64,000 nt of DNA from Crossiella sp. SN42 (GCF_023897065.1 NZ_JAMHIV010000018.1:143721-207720), one strand, 5' to 3'; shown: positions 35,098-44,825, numbered from the stretch's first letter. The notes: generated by a model from the sequence alone, not told the origin. Numbers and translations are program-made.

Positions 35098-35890
35098 GGG
35101 AGACACGCACGACGTCGGCCCGCTGCTGGTCCTGCTGCACGGACTCGGCGCGACCGGCGCGGTATGGGACGGCCTGGACGAGCTGCTGCCCGAGCACTGG
35201 CCGGGCGACTGGATGGCCCCTGACCTGCCAGGACACGGGGCCGCCGAGCACCTGCCCCGCTACACCTTCGGCGGCATGGCCGCGGCGCTCGCCGAGCGGC
35301 TGCCCGTCGACCGGCCGGTGGTCCTGCTCGGCCACTCCCTGGGCGGGGTGCTGGCGCTGACCCTGGCCTCCGGCTGGTTCGGCGTGCCGGTGGCCGCCGC
35401 GATCGGGCTGGGCGTCAAGGTGCGCTGGAAGCCGGAGGAGCTGGCCAAGGCGGCCGCGCTGGCCGCGAAACCGGCCAAGGAGTTCGACAACCGCGCCGAG
35501 GCCGCGGACCGGCACCTGAAGGTCTCCGGCCTGCTCGGCCTGGTCGCCGAGGACTCCCGCGCGGTGCGCACCGGCCTGGTCGCCACCAACGGCGGCGGCC
35601 TGGTCGCCACCGACTACGTGCACGCCGACGGTGGCTGGCGACTGGCCTTCGACCAGCGGGCCTTCGCCGTCGGCGCGCCGGACCTGCCCGGTCTGCTGGC
35701 CACCGCGAAGTGCCGCACGGTCCTGGCCGCCGGCGAGCACGACCCGATGAGCCCGGTCGAGCACCTCAGGGCACTGGTCGACGATCCGGTGATCCTGCCG
35801 GGCCGGGGCCACAACGCGCACGTGGAAGCCCCGGCCGACCTGCTGCCGCTGTTGTCAGACGTGCATGCGGAAGTCGTAGCGCGCGGGTAG
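35096..35890 (+). CDS. Alpha/beta hydrolase
   Basis: 264 residues. Oxyanion region LLHGLGATGAVWDGL, nucleophile elbow LLGHSLGGVLAL with Ser, acid region VLAAGEHDPMSPVEHL, and the catalytic His in GRGHNAHVEAP. Typical esterase, lipase or C-C hydrolase. Divergent from the P450 gene with overlapping starts, so the two may work together (inference). Its 3' end overlaps the DUF5107 gene by 36 bases (convergent). Confidence 0.88.
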   Translation: MGDTHDVGPLLVLLHGLGATGAVWDGLDELLPEHWPGDWMAPDLPGHGAAEHLPRYTFGGMAAALAERLPVDRPVVLLGHSLGGVLALTLASGWFGVPVAAAIGLGVKVRWKPEELAKAAALAAKPAKEFDNRAEAADRHLKVSGLLGLVAEDSRAVRTGLVATNGGGLVATDYVHADGGWRLAFDQRAFAVGAPDLPGLLATAKCRTVLAAGEHDPMSPVEHLRALVDDPVILPGRGHNAHVEAPADLLPLLSDVHAEVVARG

Positions 35891-37798
35891 CGGGGTCTCC
35901 GGACAGGCCTGGGCCCACAGGTGGTCCAGGCTGATCTCGCCCTCGCGCAGGTCCGGCACCTCGATGCCGGCCCGCAGCAGCTCGGCCGCCCGGTCCCGCT
36001 CACCGGCCGCGAGGTGCGCCTGCACCCGCAGCAGCTGCACCCGCCCGTGCCCGGCGACCTCCGGCGCGAGCGCGTCCAGCACCGTCAGCGCCGCGGCGGG
36101 GTCATCCGCCTTGAGCAGCGCGGACACCGTCTCCACCGCCAGCTGCCACACCAGCGGCGCCCCGCCGAGGGCCTGCCGGAGCAGGTCCGCGGCGGTGCTC
36201 AGTTCGCCCTGCTCGGCCGCGACCAGGGCCAGCGCCCGCGCCGCCCAGGGCGAGGGGCGCAGCTCCAGGGAGCGGCGGTAGTCCTCGGCCGCCTCGTCCA
36301 GCGCGCCCGCGCCGTGTGCCAGCACGCCGCGGTGGTAGGCGGTGGCCCAGTGCTCCGGCGCGGCGGCCAGCCTGGCCGCCCAGTCCGGTCCGTCCACATA
36401 GGACAGAGGTGGGCTGGCGGGTTCCGGTTCGGGCAGCTCGCCGGTGCGCAGCAGCGCCAGCCACGGGGCCTGGTCCGGGCCGAGGGTGTCCTCGGCGAAG
36501 GGCGTGGCCTCCGGCGGCAGCGGGTTCTCCCCCGCCGCGGCCCTGCGGTGCCGTTCCAGCGCGCCCCAGCCACTTCCGGTGTGCAGCACGGCCACCGGCG
36601 GCAGCTTCGCGGTCACCTCGGCGTACTCGTGCAGCGCGGCGCGCAGGCAGTCCGCCGGGCTGGTCCCGGCCAGCGCGCGCTCGACCTCGGCCACCGCGCC
36701 GGGCCAGTCGCCGTGCACCAGCGCCGGGTCCGTCCGCAGTGGACCGTAGGTCTCCACCCAGGTCCAGTCCACGCCCGCGGGCATCGGCAGGTGCTCGTAC
36801 TGGGTGCGGGACAGGCCGGCCTGGATCTCGCAGTAGGGCTGGGTGTCCTGACCGCCAAGCCACTCCTGCCAGTGCCGCCCGCCGACCGAACCGCCCCAGC
36901 AGAACAGCTTCCGGCCGCGCAGCCGCCCGGTGGAGGCCTGCGCCAGGCCGTAGCCGTGCTCGTCCAGCGCGGCGATCCACGGCCTGCCGTCCAGGTCCTC
37001 CGGCAGGTCGTGGAAGAAGTCGGCGGCATCCGGGATCCCGGCCGGGTAGGTGGTCTCCAGCCCCTCGTGCACCGGAACGTCCACTCTGGACAGTTTGCCG
37101 CTGTAGTGCGTGCGGAAGGCGCTGGTGGAGGGGGCGAGCACCCTGGTGCGCGGGGTCTCGGTGACCGCGGTGTTGGACCACCAGTACATCGGCACCTCGT
37201 GCGCCTGCGGGTTGTGCACCCGCACCCCGACGTGCAGCACCGGCGAGCCCTCGGCCAGCCAGGCGTCGACCTGGAACACCAGCCCGCGCAGCCGCTCGAA
37301 CTCCCACATCCGCAGCGCCGGCACCCCGCCGGGGCCGCGCACCCTGGCCGCGTGCAGCGGCGCGCAGGTGAACGGGCTGTGCCCCCTGGTGCCGATGTTC
37401 CACTCCACCCCGCCGGCGAACCAGGCGTTGCGCAGCGCCAGGTTCGCCGGTTGCAGCAGCCTGGGCACGTGCAGCAGCTCGCGGTCCTGCGCCAGGTCCA
37501 CCAGCGACCACAGCCTGCCGCCGAGCGCGGGCACGAAGGTGGCGCGCAGCAGGCCGTTGTCCAGCACCACGGTGTCCACAGTGGACTCTTCAGGGGCGCG
37601 CTGATACGAGTCCTGGGTCAGGTAGGGCAGCATGCCGCGCACGTGCCCGTAGGCCGCGGCCGCCGCCAGGTCGGCAGGCACCTCGGAGAGGTCTACCGCG
37701 CCGGCGCCGTCGGGCAGCCCGGCCAAGGGCGGCAACGGGTTCTCCGGCCCGACCGCCGACACCGGCAGGGTGAGACGACCCTGTTCGATCGTGGTCAC
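35855..37798 (-). CDS. DUF5107 protein with C-terminal TPR repeats
   Basis: 647 residues. The N-terminal ~390 residues form a galactose-mutarotase-like DUF5107 domain (LVDLAQDRELLHVPRLLQPANL, GGVEWNIGTRGHSPFT, VPMYWWSNTAVTET). The rest has tetratricopeptide-like helices (HRGVLAHGAGALDEAAEDYRRSLEL...). Start GTG 37798 overlaps the permease stop by 4 bases (GTGA), so it belongs to the sugar ABC operon. Related proteins are found with glycan-use genes. It is probably a carbohydrate-acting or binding enzyme; no signal peptide. Confidence 0.75.
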   Translation of the reverse strand: MTTIEQGRLTLPVSAVGPENPLPPLAGLPDGAGAVDLSEVPADLAAAAAYGHVRGMLPYLTQDSYQRAPEESTVDTVVLDNGLLRATFVPALGGRLWSLVDLAQDRELLHVPRLLQPANLALRNAWFAGGVEWNIGTRGHSPFTCAPLHAARVRGPGGVPALRMWEFERLRGLVFQVDAWLAEGSPVLHVGVRVHNPQAHEVPMYWWSNTAVTETPRTRVLAPSTSAFRTHYSGKLSRVDVPVHEGLETTYPAGIPDAADFFHDLPEDLDGRPWIAALDEHGYGLAQASTGRLRGRKLFCWGGSVGGRHWQEWLGGQDTQPYCEIQAGLSRTQYEHLPMPAGVDWTWVETYGPLRTDPALVHGDWPGAVAEVERALAGTSPADCLRAALHEYAEVTAKLPPVAVLHTGSGWGALERHRRAAAGENPLPPEATPFAEDTLGPDQAPWLALLRTGELPEPEPASPPLSYVDGPDWAARLAAAPEHWATAYHRGVLAHGAGALDEAAEDYRRSLELRPSPWAARALALVAAEQGELSTAADLLRQALGGAPLVWQLAVETVSALLKADDPAAALTVLDALAPEVAGHGRVQLLRVQAHLAAGERDRAAELLRAGIEVPDLREGEISLDHLWAQACPETPLPARYDFRMHV

Positions 37799-38661
37799 TT
37801 GACCGCCCCCACGGTGAGTCCCTCGATGATCCGCCTGCCCAGCCACACGTAGATCGCCACCATCGGCAGCACCAGGATGCTGACCCCGGCGAACAGCGTG
37901 CCGTAGTCCAGGCCCGCGTACTGCTGGGTCTGCAGGAAGCCCAGCAGCGACAGCGACAACGTGTTCTTGTCCGTGTTCTGGATGAACACCAGCGCGATGA
38001 AGGTCTCGTTCCACAGCCCGATCACGTTGAGCATCAACGCGGTCAGCAACCCGTTGCGCGCCAAGGGCAGCACGATCTGCACGAACGTGCGCACCGACCC
38101 GGCGCCGTCGATGGCCGCGGCCTCCTCGATCTCATCCGGCAGCGAGCCGAAGAACCCGGTCAGCAGGAACACGGTGAACGGCACCGACAGCGCCACGTAC
38201 AGCACGAACAGCCCGAACAGGTTGTTGATCAGGCCCAGTTCCTGCATCAGCACGTACAGCGGGATCACGATGACCTGCACCGGGATTCCGATGCCCATGG
38301 CGAAGAACACCGCGGTCGCGCCGGAGAGCCGGGTGCGGGTCTTGGACAGCACGTAGGAGGCGGGCGCGCACACCAGCACCACCACGATGGAGGCGGCGGC
38401 CACCACCACCACGGTGTTGATCGCGGCCTGCCCGAAGTTGCTGTCCACCCAGGCACGCACGAAGTTGCCGAACTCGCCGAAGCTGTCCAGCCCCCACGGC
38501 TGCCGGAAGATCGCGGTGTGCTCGCGCAGCGCGGCGATCAGCATCCAGCCCAGCACGCCGATGTTGAAGGCCACCAGCAGCCAGACCAGCCCGAGCCCGG
38601 CCGCGCGCAGCGGCTGCCGCTCCTGGCGGGCCTTCGGCGCGGCCTCCGTGGTCGCAGTCAT
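37795..38661 (-). CDS. Sugar ABC transporter permease, MalG type
   Basis: 288 residues, six hydrophobic helices and the EAA loop EIEEAAAIDGAGSVRTFVQIVLPLA. Second inner-membrane subunit of a carbohydrate importer (CUT1 family). 16 bases follow the MalF-type gene. No ATPase subunit gene is in the operon, so a shared MsiK-like ATPase elsewhere is likely, as in many actinomycetes. Confidence 0.93.
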   Translation of the reverse strand: MTATTEAAPKARQERQPLRAAGLGLVWLLVAFNIGVLGWMLIAALREHTAIFRQPWGLDSFGEFGNFVRAWVDSNFGQAAINTVVVVAAASIVVVLVCAPASYVLSKTRTRLSGATAVFFAMGIGIPVQVIVIPLYVLMQELGLINNLFGLFVLYVALSVPFTVFLLTGFFGSLPDEIEEAAAIDGAGSVRTFVQIVLPLARNGLLTALMLNVIGLWNETFIALVFIQNTDKNTLSLSLLGFLQTQQYAGLDYGTLFAGVSILVLPMVAIYVWLGRRIIEGLTVGAVK

Positions 38662-38677
38662 GAGAAGACCTTCCCGC

Positions 38678-39637
38678 TCAGAACTGGACGGCCTCGCGCC
38701 GCATCAACCGGCGCAGCAGCACGACCAGCACGATGATCACCGCCAGCGTGGCCACCGCCGCGGCGGAGGCGTAGCCGAACTGGTATTGCGGCACCCGGTT
38801 GCCGAAGGTGTTGCCGTAGACGAACAACGCGCTGTTCCAGATGCCCGGGGTGGGCATGTCGTTGGTGGTGCCGCCGAAGGCGTAGATGAACTCGAAGATC
38901 TTCAGCGAGGAGATCGTCCAGATCACCGCCGCGGTGGCCACCACGTCCCAGGACAGCGGCAGTGTCACGTAGCGGAACCGCTGCCAGGCGTTGGCCCCGG
39001 CCAGCGAGCAGTCCTCGTACAGCTCGGGCGGGATCCGGTCCACGCCAGCCATGATCACCGTGGTGTAGAAGCCGGTGTTGATCCACACCAGGCCGATCGC
39101 CACGATCAGGAACAGGTGGTCGGCGATCCAGTTCGGCCCGGTGCCGCCGGCGATCGCCTGCCAGGCCTTGTTCACCAAGCCGTCACTGGAGAACAGGAAG
39201 CCCCACAGGATGGACAGCACCAGCGGCGCCACGATGTAGGGGAAGAACAGCACCGCGCGCACGATCTTCTTGCCGCGCATCTCGCGCAGCACCATGGTGA
39301 GGGCGAAGCTGACCGCGAAGGTGGCCAGCCCGACCCCGACCAGGATGATCATGGTGTTGGCGAAGGAGGTCAGGAAGATCGAGTCGTTCAGCAGCAGCAG
39401 GTAGTTCTGCACGCCGCGGGGCTCCATCTCGCCGATGCCGTTCCAGCGGTGGAAGGAGATCCACACCGAGGCGGCGGTCGGGCCGATGAAGAAGACCAGG
39501 TACAGCAGCAGCGCGGGCAGCAGGAACGGCCAGAAGATCTGGCGGCGACGGCGGGCCAGCGGTCCGGACGCGGCCGCGCCGGCGCTGACCCGCCGTGCCG
39601 GTGCGGCCACGGCCACCGGCACGGCGGGGGCGGCCAT
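38678..39637 (-). CDS. Sugar ABC transporter permease, MalF type
   Basis: 319 residues with six core helices (FWPFLLPALLLYLVFF, ...), and the EAA-like loop ELYEDCSLAGANAWQRFRYVTLPLS. Pairs with the MalG-type permease. Its ATG shares one base with the binding-protein stop codon (TGATG). Confidence 0.93.
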   Translation of the reverse strand: MAAPAVPVAVAAPARRVSAGAAASGPLARRRRQIFWPFLLPALLLYLVFFIGPTAASVWISFHRWNGIGEMEPRGVQNYLLLLNDSIFLTSFANTMIILVGVGLATFAVSFALTMVLREMRGKKIVRAVLFFPYIVAPLVLSILWGFLFSSDGLVNKAWQAIAGGTGPNWIADHLFLIVAIGLVWINTGFYTTVIMAGVDRIPPELYEDCSLAGANAWQRFRYVTLPLSWDVVATAAVIWTISSLKIFEFIYAFGGTTNDMPTPGIWNSALFVYGNTFGNRVPQYQFGYASAAAVATLAVIIVLVVLLRRLMRREAVQF

Positions 39638-40932
39638 CAGCCGTTCTTCTTCCAGTAGTTGGCCTGCGCGGCGGCCAGCTGGGTGAGGAACTGGTCCACG
39701 TCGATCTTGCCCTTGATCAGCTGGTCGTTGACCGGGTTGAAGACCTCGTTGTTGTAGCCGGGGTAGTCGGCGTCGACCCCGTCGAGCGGACGGCTCAACT
39801 CGTGCTCCGCCAGCGCCTTGCCCACGTCGGCCAGCTCCGGCGGCGCGGTCAGCTTGGCGTTCGGGGTGAGGTTCTTGGCCACCGAGGAGATCTTGCCCAG
39901 GTGCTCGTCACCGAGGAAGAACGCGACGAACTTCTCCGCGTTCTCCGCCTGCTTGGCGCGCTGCGGGATGGCGAAACCGACGGTGGAGGACGGCACGTTC
40001 ACCTTGCCGCTGATCGCCGGGAACGGCATGAACTTGAACTGGAAGCCGGGTACGGCCTTCTTGCCGACCTCGCTGGGCACCCAGCTGCCCACGTTGACGA
40101 AGTCCGCCTCGCCCTGCGCCCACTTCTCCTGCACGGCCGGGAACTTGCTGCCGTCGTAACCGGGGATGAAGTAGCCGTTCTGCACCAGCTTGCGCACCTC
40201 GCCGAGCGCGTTCTTGACCGCCTCGGTGTTCCACGCGGTGCCCGCGTGGTCCTTGGCCAGCTCGGAGACCTTGCCGACGCCGAGCGCGCCCTGCAGCACC
40301 GCGATGGTCCAGTAGGAGTTGTAGTCACCGACATCGCCGTCCAGCGCGAGCGGGGTCTTGCCCTCGCTCTTGCGCTTGGCCAGCAACTGGGTGAAGTCGG
40401 CCCACCGCGCCGGCGGCTTGCTCGCCACCTCCGGCAGCGCCGCGCCGTTGTAGAACAGGCCGAAGCCGAGCAGGGTGTACGGCAGCATGAAGAGCTTGCC
40501 GTCCTTCTTGGCGTTGGTCAGGTACCGGTCCGGCACGACCTCGGAGACCTTCGCGCCACTGGGCGTCGTCGAGCCGTACAGCCCGCTCAGATCACGCTGG
40601 GCGTTGTTGGCGACCAGGGTGGCCCGGATCTGGTTCTCTTCCTGGTCCACCAGGTCCGGCAGATCACCGCCGCGCAGTGCGGGGGCGACCTTCTTGAGCA
40701 CGTCCCGGCCCTGCCACTCGATCTTGACCTCGATGCCGGTGCTCTTCTTGAACGCCTCCGCGCTCTCCTTGAGCACCTGCGCCTGCGGTTCGTTCTCCCG
40801 CCACATCGACCAGTAGGTCAGCGCCTTGTCGCCGCTGCCTCCCGCACCTCCGCACGCCGCGACCGTCAGGCCAAGGCCCGCGGCCAGCAGCACGGACAGT
40901 GTCCGCCTGGCTGTCCTGGACGACTGGATCAT
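39637..40932 (-). CDS. Sugar ABC transporter substrate-binding lipoprotein
   Basis: 431 residues. Lipoprotein signal peptide with lipobox LTVAAC-GG near residue 27, then a family 1 extracellular solute-binding fold (LTYWSMWRENEPQAQVLKESAEAF, GIEVKIEWQGRD, MLPYTLLGFGLFYN). GGGGAGA ribosome-binding site upstream of ATG 40932. Predicted ligand is an amino sugar or short glycan, from the flanking catabolic genes. Confidence 0.93.
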   Translation of the reverse strand: MIQSSRTARRTLSVLLAAGLGLTVAACGGAGGSGDKALTYWSMWRENEPQAQVLKESAEAFKKSTGIEVKIEWQGRDVLKKVAPALRGGDLPDLVDQEENQIRATLVANNAQRDLSGLYGSTTPSGAKVSEVVPDRYLTNAKKDGKLFMLPYTLLGFGLFYNGAALPEVASKPPARWADFTQLLAKRKSEGKTPLALDGDVGDYNSYWTIAVLQGALGVGKVSELAKDHAGTAWNTEAVKNALGEVRKLVQNGYFIPGYDGSKFPAVQEKWAQGEADFVNVGSWVPSEVGKKAVPGFQFKFMPFPAISGKVNVPSSTVGFAIPQRAKQAENAEKFVAFFLGDEHLGKISSVAKNLTPNAKLTAPPELADVGKALAEHELSRPLDGVDADYPGYNNEVFNPVNDQLIKGKIDVDQFLTQLAAAQANYWKKNG

Positions 40933-41008
40933 GACTTCTCCCCTAGTCTCGCCGATGAGCGAAGAGTGGTCACAACTTGCGTGATTTCGCTCATGCTCGC
41001 CGTGAAAT

Positions 41009-41032
41009 GCGCAGTAGTCAACACTACTGCGC
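41009..41032. promoter_or_regulatory. 10-bp palindrome, operator or terminator
   Basis: GCGCAGTAGT and its exact reverse complement ACTACTGCGC are separated by CAAC. It lies 77 bases upstream of the binding-protein ATG and 47 bases past the DeoR stop. It could be the DeoR operator for the ABC operon, or the terminator of the deoR gene. Confidence 0.55.
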
Positions 41033-41078
41033 GAACCGTAACCGCATGCCCGCCCTGCGTGACACCCGGCTCAGGACA

Positions 41079-41864
41079 CTAGACCCGAACCACGTCCACC
41101 CCCCGTTCGGTGAACCGGCGGACGTCCTCCTCACTCGCGTCGATGTCGGTGACCAACACGTCCACGTCCTCGATACCGCAGATGCGGGCGAAGGCACTAC
41201 CGCCGATCTTCGAGGAGTCGGCGACCACGACCACTTTCCGCGCCCTGGCCGCGAGCAGCCGGTTGATGCTGGCCTCGCCCTCGTGGTGGGCGGCGGCCCC
41301 GCTGACCGGGTCGATGGCGTCCACGCCGAGGAAGGTGATGTCCAGGGTCAGCTCGTCCAGGATCTTGGTGCCCAGCGGGCCGATCAGCTCATAGGACTGC
41401 GGGCGGGCCACCCCGCCGGTGAGCACCAGTTTCACCTGCGGGCGCACCGCGAGCTCGTTGCCGATGTTGAGCGCGTTGGTGACCACGGTGATCGCGGTCT
41501 CGCCCTCCACGTGCGGCAGGTCGCCGCGGGTGGCCAGCGCGCGGGCCACCTCGGTGGTGGTGGTGCCGCCGTTGAGGCCGACCACCGAGCCGCGCGCGAC
41601 CAGTGCCGCGGCCTCCTTGCCGATGCGCTGCTTCTCATCGGCGTGCCGCACCGACTTGTAGCGCAACGGCAGGTCGTAGGAGACCGCGTGCGCCACCGCG
41701 CCGCCCCTGGTCCTGGTCAGCAGCTGCTGACCGGCCAGGTGGTCGAGGTCCCTGCGGATGGTCGCGGCCGAGGCGTCCAGCTCGGCGGCGATCTCGTCGA
41801 CCTCCACCCGCCCGCGCTCGGCCAGGATCTCCAACAGGGTGTTCAGCCGCTCGTACCGGTTCAC
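41079..41864 (-). CDS. DeoR-family sugar regulator
   Basis: 261 residues from GTG 41864, chosen because GGAGG lies about 5 bases upstream. DeoR helix-turn-helix (RYERLNTLLEILAERGRVEVDEIAAEL, ATIRRDLDHLAGQQLLTRTRGGA) and a sugar-phosphate-sensing C-terminus (GSVVGLNGGTTTTEVARAL, ITVVTNALNIG, FLGVDAIDPVSGAA, DSSKIGGSAF). Like AgaR/GatR. It lies between the transporter operon and the divergent catabolic operon, so it probably controls both and responds to a sugar phosphate. Confidence 0.92.
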   Translation of the reverse strand: MNRYERLNTLLEILAERGRVEVDEIAAELDASAATIRRDLDHLAGQQLLTRTRGGAVAHAVSYDLPLRYKSVRHADEKQRIGKEAAALVARGSVVGLNGGTTTTEVARALATRGDLPHVEGETAITVVTNALNIGNELAVRPQVKLVLTGGVARPQSYELIGPLGTKILDELTLDITFLGVDAIDPVSGAAAHHEGEASINRLLAARARKVVVVADSSKIGGSAFARICGIEDVDVLVTDIDASEEDVRRFTERGVDVVRV

Positions 41865-42013
41865 ACACACCTCCGCGACCATGATCGCGCATGCCACACT
41901 CGACTGTGAATGGTCGATCGTGCACTATTGTTGCTTATTGTGCGCACTTACACGCAGCAACGCGCATACTTCAGCGCATCTGGGGACATACAGGGGACAA
42001 AGGGAGGCGCGCC

Positions 42014-42901
42014 ATGACCGTGCAGCCGTTCGTGGTGACCGAGCTGAGCAGCCAGCCGGAATGCTGGCGCAGGGCCGCCGCGCTGGCCAGTGGACACGCC
42101 GGGGTCCTGCCGCGCGACGGGGAACGGGTCGCGGTGGTCGGCTGCGGCACCTCGTGGTTCATCGCGCAGGCCTACGCGGCGCTGCGCGAGTCGGCGGGGC
42201 GCGGGCACACCGACGCCTTCGCCGCCTCGGAGTATCCGGCAGGCCGCCGCTACGACCGGATCGTGCTGATCACCCGCTCCGGCACCACCACCGAGGTGCT
42301 GGACCTGGCCCGCCGGGTCAGCGACCCGACCGTGGCGATCACCGGCGACGCGGACACACCGATCCGCACCGCGGCCGACGCCCTGGTGCTGCTGGACTTC
42401 GCCGACGAGCGCTCGGTGGTGCAGACCCGGTTCGCCACCACCGCGCTGGCGTTGCTGCGGGCCAGCCTCGGCGAGTCCCTGGACGCCGCGATCGCCGACG
42501 CCGAGGCCGCGCTGACCGAGGAGCTGGCGCCGGAGCTGGTGGGCGCGGAGCAGTTCACCTTCCTCGGCCGGGGCTGGACCTACGGGATCGCGCAGGAGGC
42601 CGGGCTGAAGATGCGCGAGGCCGCCTGCGCGTGGACGGAGTCCTACCCGGCGATGGAGTACCGGCACGGCCCGATCAGCATCACCGGCCCGAACCGGGTG
42701 GCCTGGATGTTCGGCCAGGCGCCGGAGGGCCTGGCCGAGGACGTGGCCGCCACCGGCGGCGCGTTCCGGCAGCGCGCGGCCGACCCGATGGCCGAGCTGG
42801 TGGTGGTGCAGCGCCTCGCGGTGGCCATCGCGGCGGCCAAGGGCCTTGACCCCGACCAGCCGAGGCACCTGACCCGCTCGGTCATCCTCGACCACTCCTG
42901 A
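42014..42901 (+). CDS. SIS-domain sugar isomerase/deaminase, AgaS-like
   Basis: 295 residues with two SIS domains. Motifs: VAVVGCGTSWFIAQAYAAL, VLITRSGTTTEVLDLARR, FLGRGWTYGIAQEAGLKMREAA, and MEYRHGPISIT. AgaS converts galactosamine-6-phosphate to tagatose-6-phosphate and ammonia; the same fold occurs in GlmS and FrlB. First gene of the operon; AGGGAGG at 42001-42007 sets the ATG at 42014. The following aldolase and kinase fit the tagatose-phosphate route. Confidence 0.82.
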   Translation: MTVQPFVVTELSSQPECWRRAAALASGHAGVLPRDGERVAVVGCGTSWFIAQAYAALRESAGRGHTDAFAASEYPAGRRYDRIVLITRSGTTTEVLDLARRVSDPTVAITGDADTPIRTAADALVLLDFADERSVVQTRFATTALALLRASLGESLDAAIADAEAALTEELAPELVGAEQFTFLGRGWTYGIAQEAGLKMREAACAWTESYPAMEYRHGPISITGPNRVAWMFGQAPEGLAEDVAATGGAFRQRAADPMAELVVVQRLAVAIAAAKGLDPDQPRHLTRSVILDHS

Positions 42902-42936
42902 AACCACCGCCACCGCTTGAGGAAAGGGCCAGCGCC

Positions 42937-43776
42937 GTGCCGTTGAGAGCAACCGGAGAGATCGTCGCCGCGGCCGCGCGGGAGGGCCGCGGTGTGGCCG
43001 CCTTCAACGTCATCCAGCTCGAACACGCCGAGGCCCTGGTCACCGGGGCCGAACGGGCAGGCGCGCCGGTGGTGCTGCAGATCAGCCAGAACTGCGTGAA
43101 GTACCACGGCGCGCTGGCCCCGATCGGCCTGGCCACCCTGGCGGTGGCCCGCGCGGCCGCGGTGCCGGTCGCGGTGCACCTGGACCACGCCGAGGACCCG
43201 GAGCTGGTGCGCGAGGCGGTGGCGCTGGGCTTCACCAGCGTCATGTTCGACGCGTCCACAATGGACTACGAGGACAACGTCAAGGCCACCAAGGAGATCG
43301 CCGAGCACTGCCACGCGCACGGGGTCTTCGTGGAGGCCGAGCTCGGCGAGGTCGGCGGCAAGGACGGGGTGCACGCACCGGGTGTGCGCACCGACCCCGA
43401 CGAGGCGGCTGCTTTCGTCGCGGCCACCACGGTGGACGCCCTCGCGGTCGCGGTGGGCAGCTCGCACGCCATGCTCACCCGCGACGCCGCACTGGACTTC
43501 GACCTGATCGCCCGCCTGCACGCCAAGGTCCCGGTTCCGTTGGTGCTGCACGGTTCCTCGGGCGTGCCGGACGAGGACCTCACCACCGCCGTCGAGTCCG
43601 GCATGACCAAAATCAACATCGCCACCCACCTGAACAAGACCTTCACCGCCGCGGTGCGCGAGTTCCTGACCGCCAATCCGTCCACAGTGGACACCCGCAA
43701 GTACTTCGCCGCCGGCCGGGAAGCCGTGGCCGTGGAGGCCGAGCGCCTGCTCGGCGTGCTGCGAGCCGCCCCGTGA
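42937..43776 (+). CDS. Class II aldolase, tagatose/fructose-bisphosphate type
   Basis: 279 residues. Zn-dependent barrel: GRGVAAFNVIQLEHAEAL, zinc His in VAVHLDHAEDPELV, VEAELGEVGGKDGV, HGSSGVPDEDL with another zinc His, and MTKINIATHLNKTF. GatY/KbaY-like. Splits tagatose-1,6-bisphosphate into glyceraldehyde-3-phosphate and dihydroxyacetone phosphate. Start is a GTG at 42937, 35 bases after the AgaS-like gene. It overlaps the kinase start by 4 bases (GTGA). Confidence 0.88.
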   Translation: MPLRATGEIVAAAAREGRGVAAFNVIQLEHAEALVTGAERAGAPVVLQISQNCVKYHGALAPIGLATLAVARAAAVPVAVHLDHAEDPELVREAVALGFTSVMFDASTMDYEDNVKATKEIAEHCHAHGVFVEAELGEVGGKDGVHAPGVRTDPDEAAAFVAATTVDALAVAVGSSHAMLTRDAALDFDLIARLHAKVPVPLVLHGSSGVPDEDLTTAVESGMTKINIATHLNKTFTAAVREFLTANPSTVDTRKYFAAGREAVAVEAERLLGVLRAAP

Positions 43777-44678
43777 TCCTGACCGTCTCGCTGAACGCGG
43801 CCCTGGACGTCACCTACACCGTCGACGACCTGCAACCGCACACCACACACCGGGTGCGCACGGTGCGCACCCGCGCGGGCGGCAAGGGCGTCAACGTCTC
43901 CAGGGTGCTCCACGCCCTCGGCCACAGCACCGTGGTCACCGGCCTGACCGGCGGCGACACCGGCCGGGCCATCCGCGCCGAACTGGCCGAGTCGGACCTG
44001 CCCTCGGCCCTGGTGGAGATCGCCGCGGAGTCCCGGCGCACGGTGGCCGTGGTCAGCGGCGGCGACGCCACCCTGTTCAACGAACCCGGCCCGGAGGTCA
44101 CCGAGGCGGAGTGGGCCAGCTTCCGCGAGCACTTCGCCGGCCTGGCCCCCACTGCTTCAGTGGTGGTCCTCTCCGGCAGCCTGCCCCCCGGCTTACCCAC
44201 CACGGCTTACCGAGAACTGCTGGAGATCGTGGACGGCCGCGCCCCCACCGTCCTGGACGCCGACGGCGACGCCCTGCGCCACGGCCTGGGCGGCAACCCC
44301 ACCGCGATCAAGCCCAACGCCGCCGAACTGCGCGCGGTGACCGGCATCGCCGACCCAGCCACGGCGGCCAGGGCCCTGGTCGCGGGTGGCGCGGAGGCAG
44401 TGCTGGCCTCAGGCGGCCCCGCGGGCCTGCTGGCCATCACCGACGAGGGGTCGTGGCGCGCGCGGCCGCCCCGGCGACTGGCCGGGAACCCGACCGGAGC
44501 GGGGGACGCCTGCGTGGCGGCACTGGCGGCTGGTCTGGCGCACGGGCGGGAGTGGCCGCGGATCTTGCGGGAGGCGGCGGCGCTGTCGGCGGCCGCGGTG
44601 TTGCATCCGCAGGCGGGGAGCTTTGACGCTGGGGCTTACGAGCGGTTCCTGCCGACGGTGATGGTCGAGATCGCCTGA
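43773..44678 (+). CDS. PfkB-family kinase, tagatose-6-phosphate or 1-phosphofructokinase type
   Basis: 301 residues. VSLNAALDVTYTV, ...RAGGKGVNVSRVLHALG (sugar site), VVLSGSLPPGLP, and the anion-hole/catalytic motif NPTGAGDACVAALAAGL with the catalytic Asp. Phosphorylates a sugar phosphate to the bisphosphate cleaved by the aldolase. Translationally coupled to the aldolase (4-base overlap). Last gene of the operon. Confidence 0.9.
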   Translation: MILTVSLNAALDVTYTVDDLQPHTTHRVRTVRTRAGGKGVNVSRVLHALGHSTVVTGLTGGDTGRAIRAELAESDLPSALVEIAAESRRTVAVVSGGDATLFNEPGPEVTEAEWASFREHFAGLAPTASVVVLSGSLPPGLPTTAYRELLEIVDGRAPTVLDADGDALRHGLGGNPTAIKPNAAELRAVTGIADPATAARALVAGGAEAVLASGGPAGLLAITDEGSWRARPPRRLAGNPTGAGDACVAALAAGLAHGREWPRILREAAALSAAAVLHPQAGSFDAGAYERFLPTVMVEIA

Positions 44679-44723
44679 TTCAGCCGCCGATCGGCCCGGT
44701 CGTCGAGTCACGCGAGTCGCCCC

Positions 44724-44744
44724 TAAGACGACCGGTCATATTCA
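44724..44744 (+). repeat. Conserved motif copy 1 (TAAGACGACCGGTCAT type)
   Basis: A 21-bp stretch beginning TAAGACGACCGGTCAT and ending ATTCA. Exact inverted match to copy 3. The core GACCGGTC is itself a palindrome, as in many TetR-family operators. Confidence 0.85.
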
Positions 44745-44800
44745 CTGCTGCCCCGCCTCCGCGCCCGCCGAACGGCAGGCAGGCAGACCCATTGGAATAG

Positions 44801-44816
44801 ATGACCGGTCGTCTTA
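44801..44816 (-). repeat. Conserved motif copy 2
   Basis: Reverse-strand TAAGACGACCGGTCAT; only the 16-bp core is kept. Confidence 0.8.
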
Positions 44817-44825
44817 GCCCAAAGC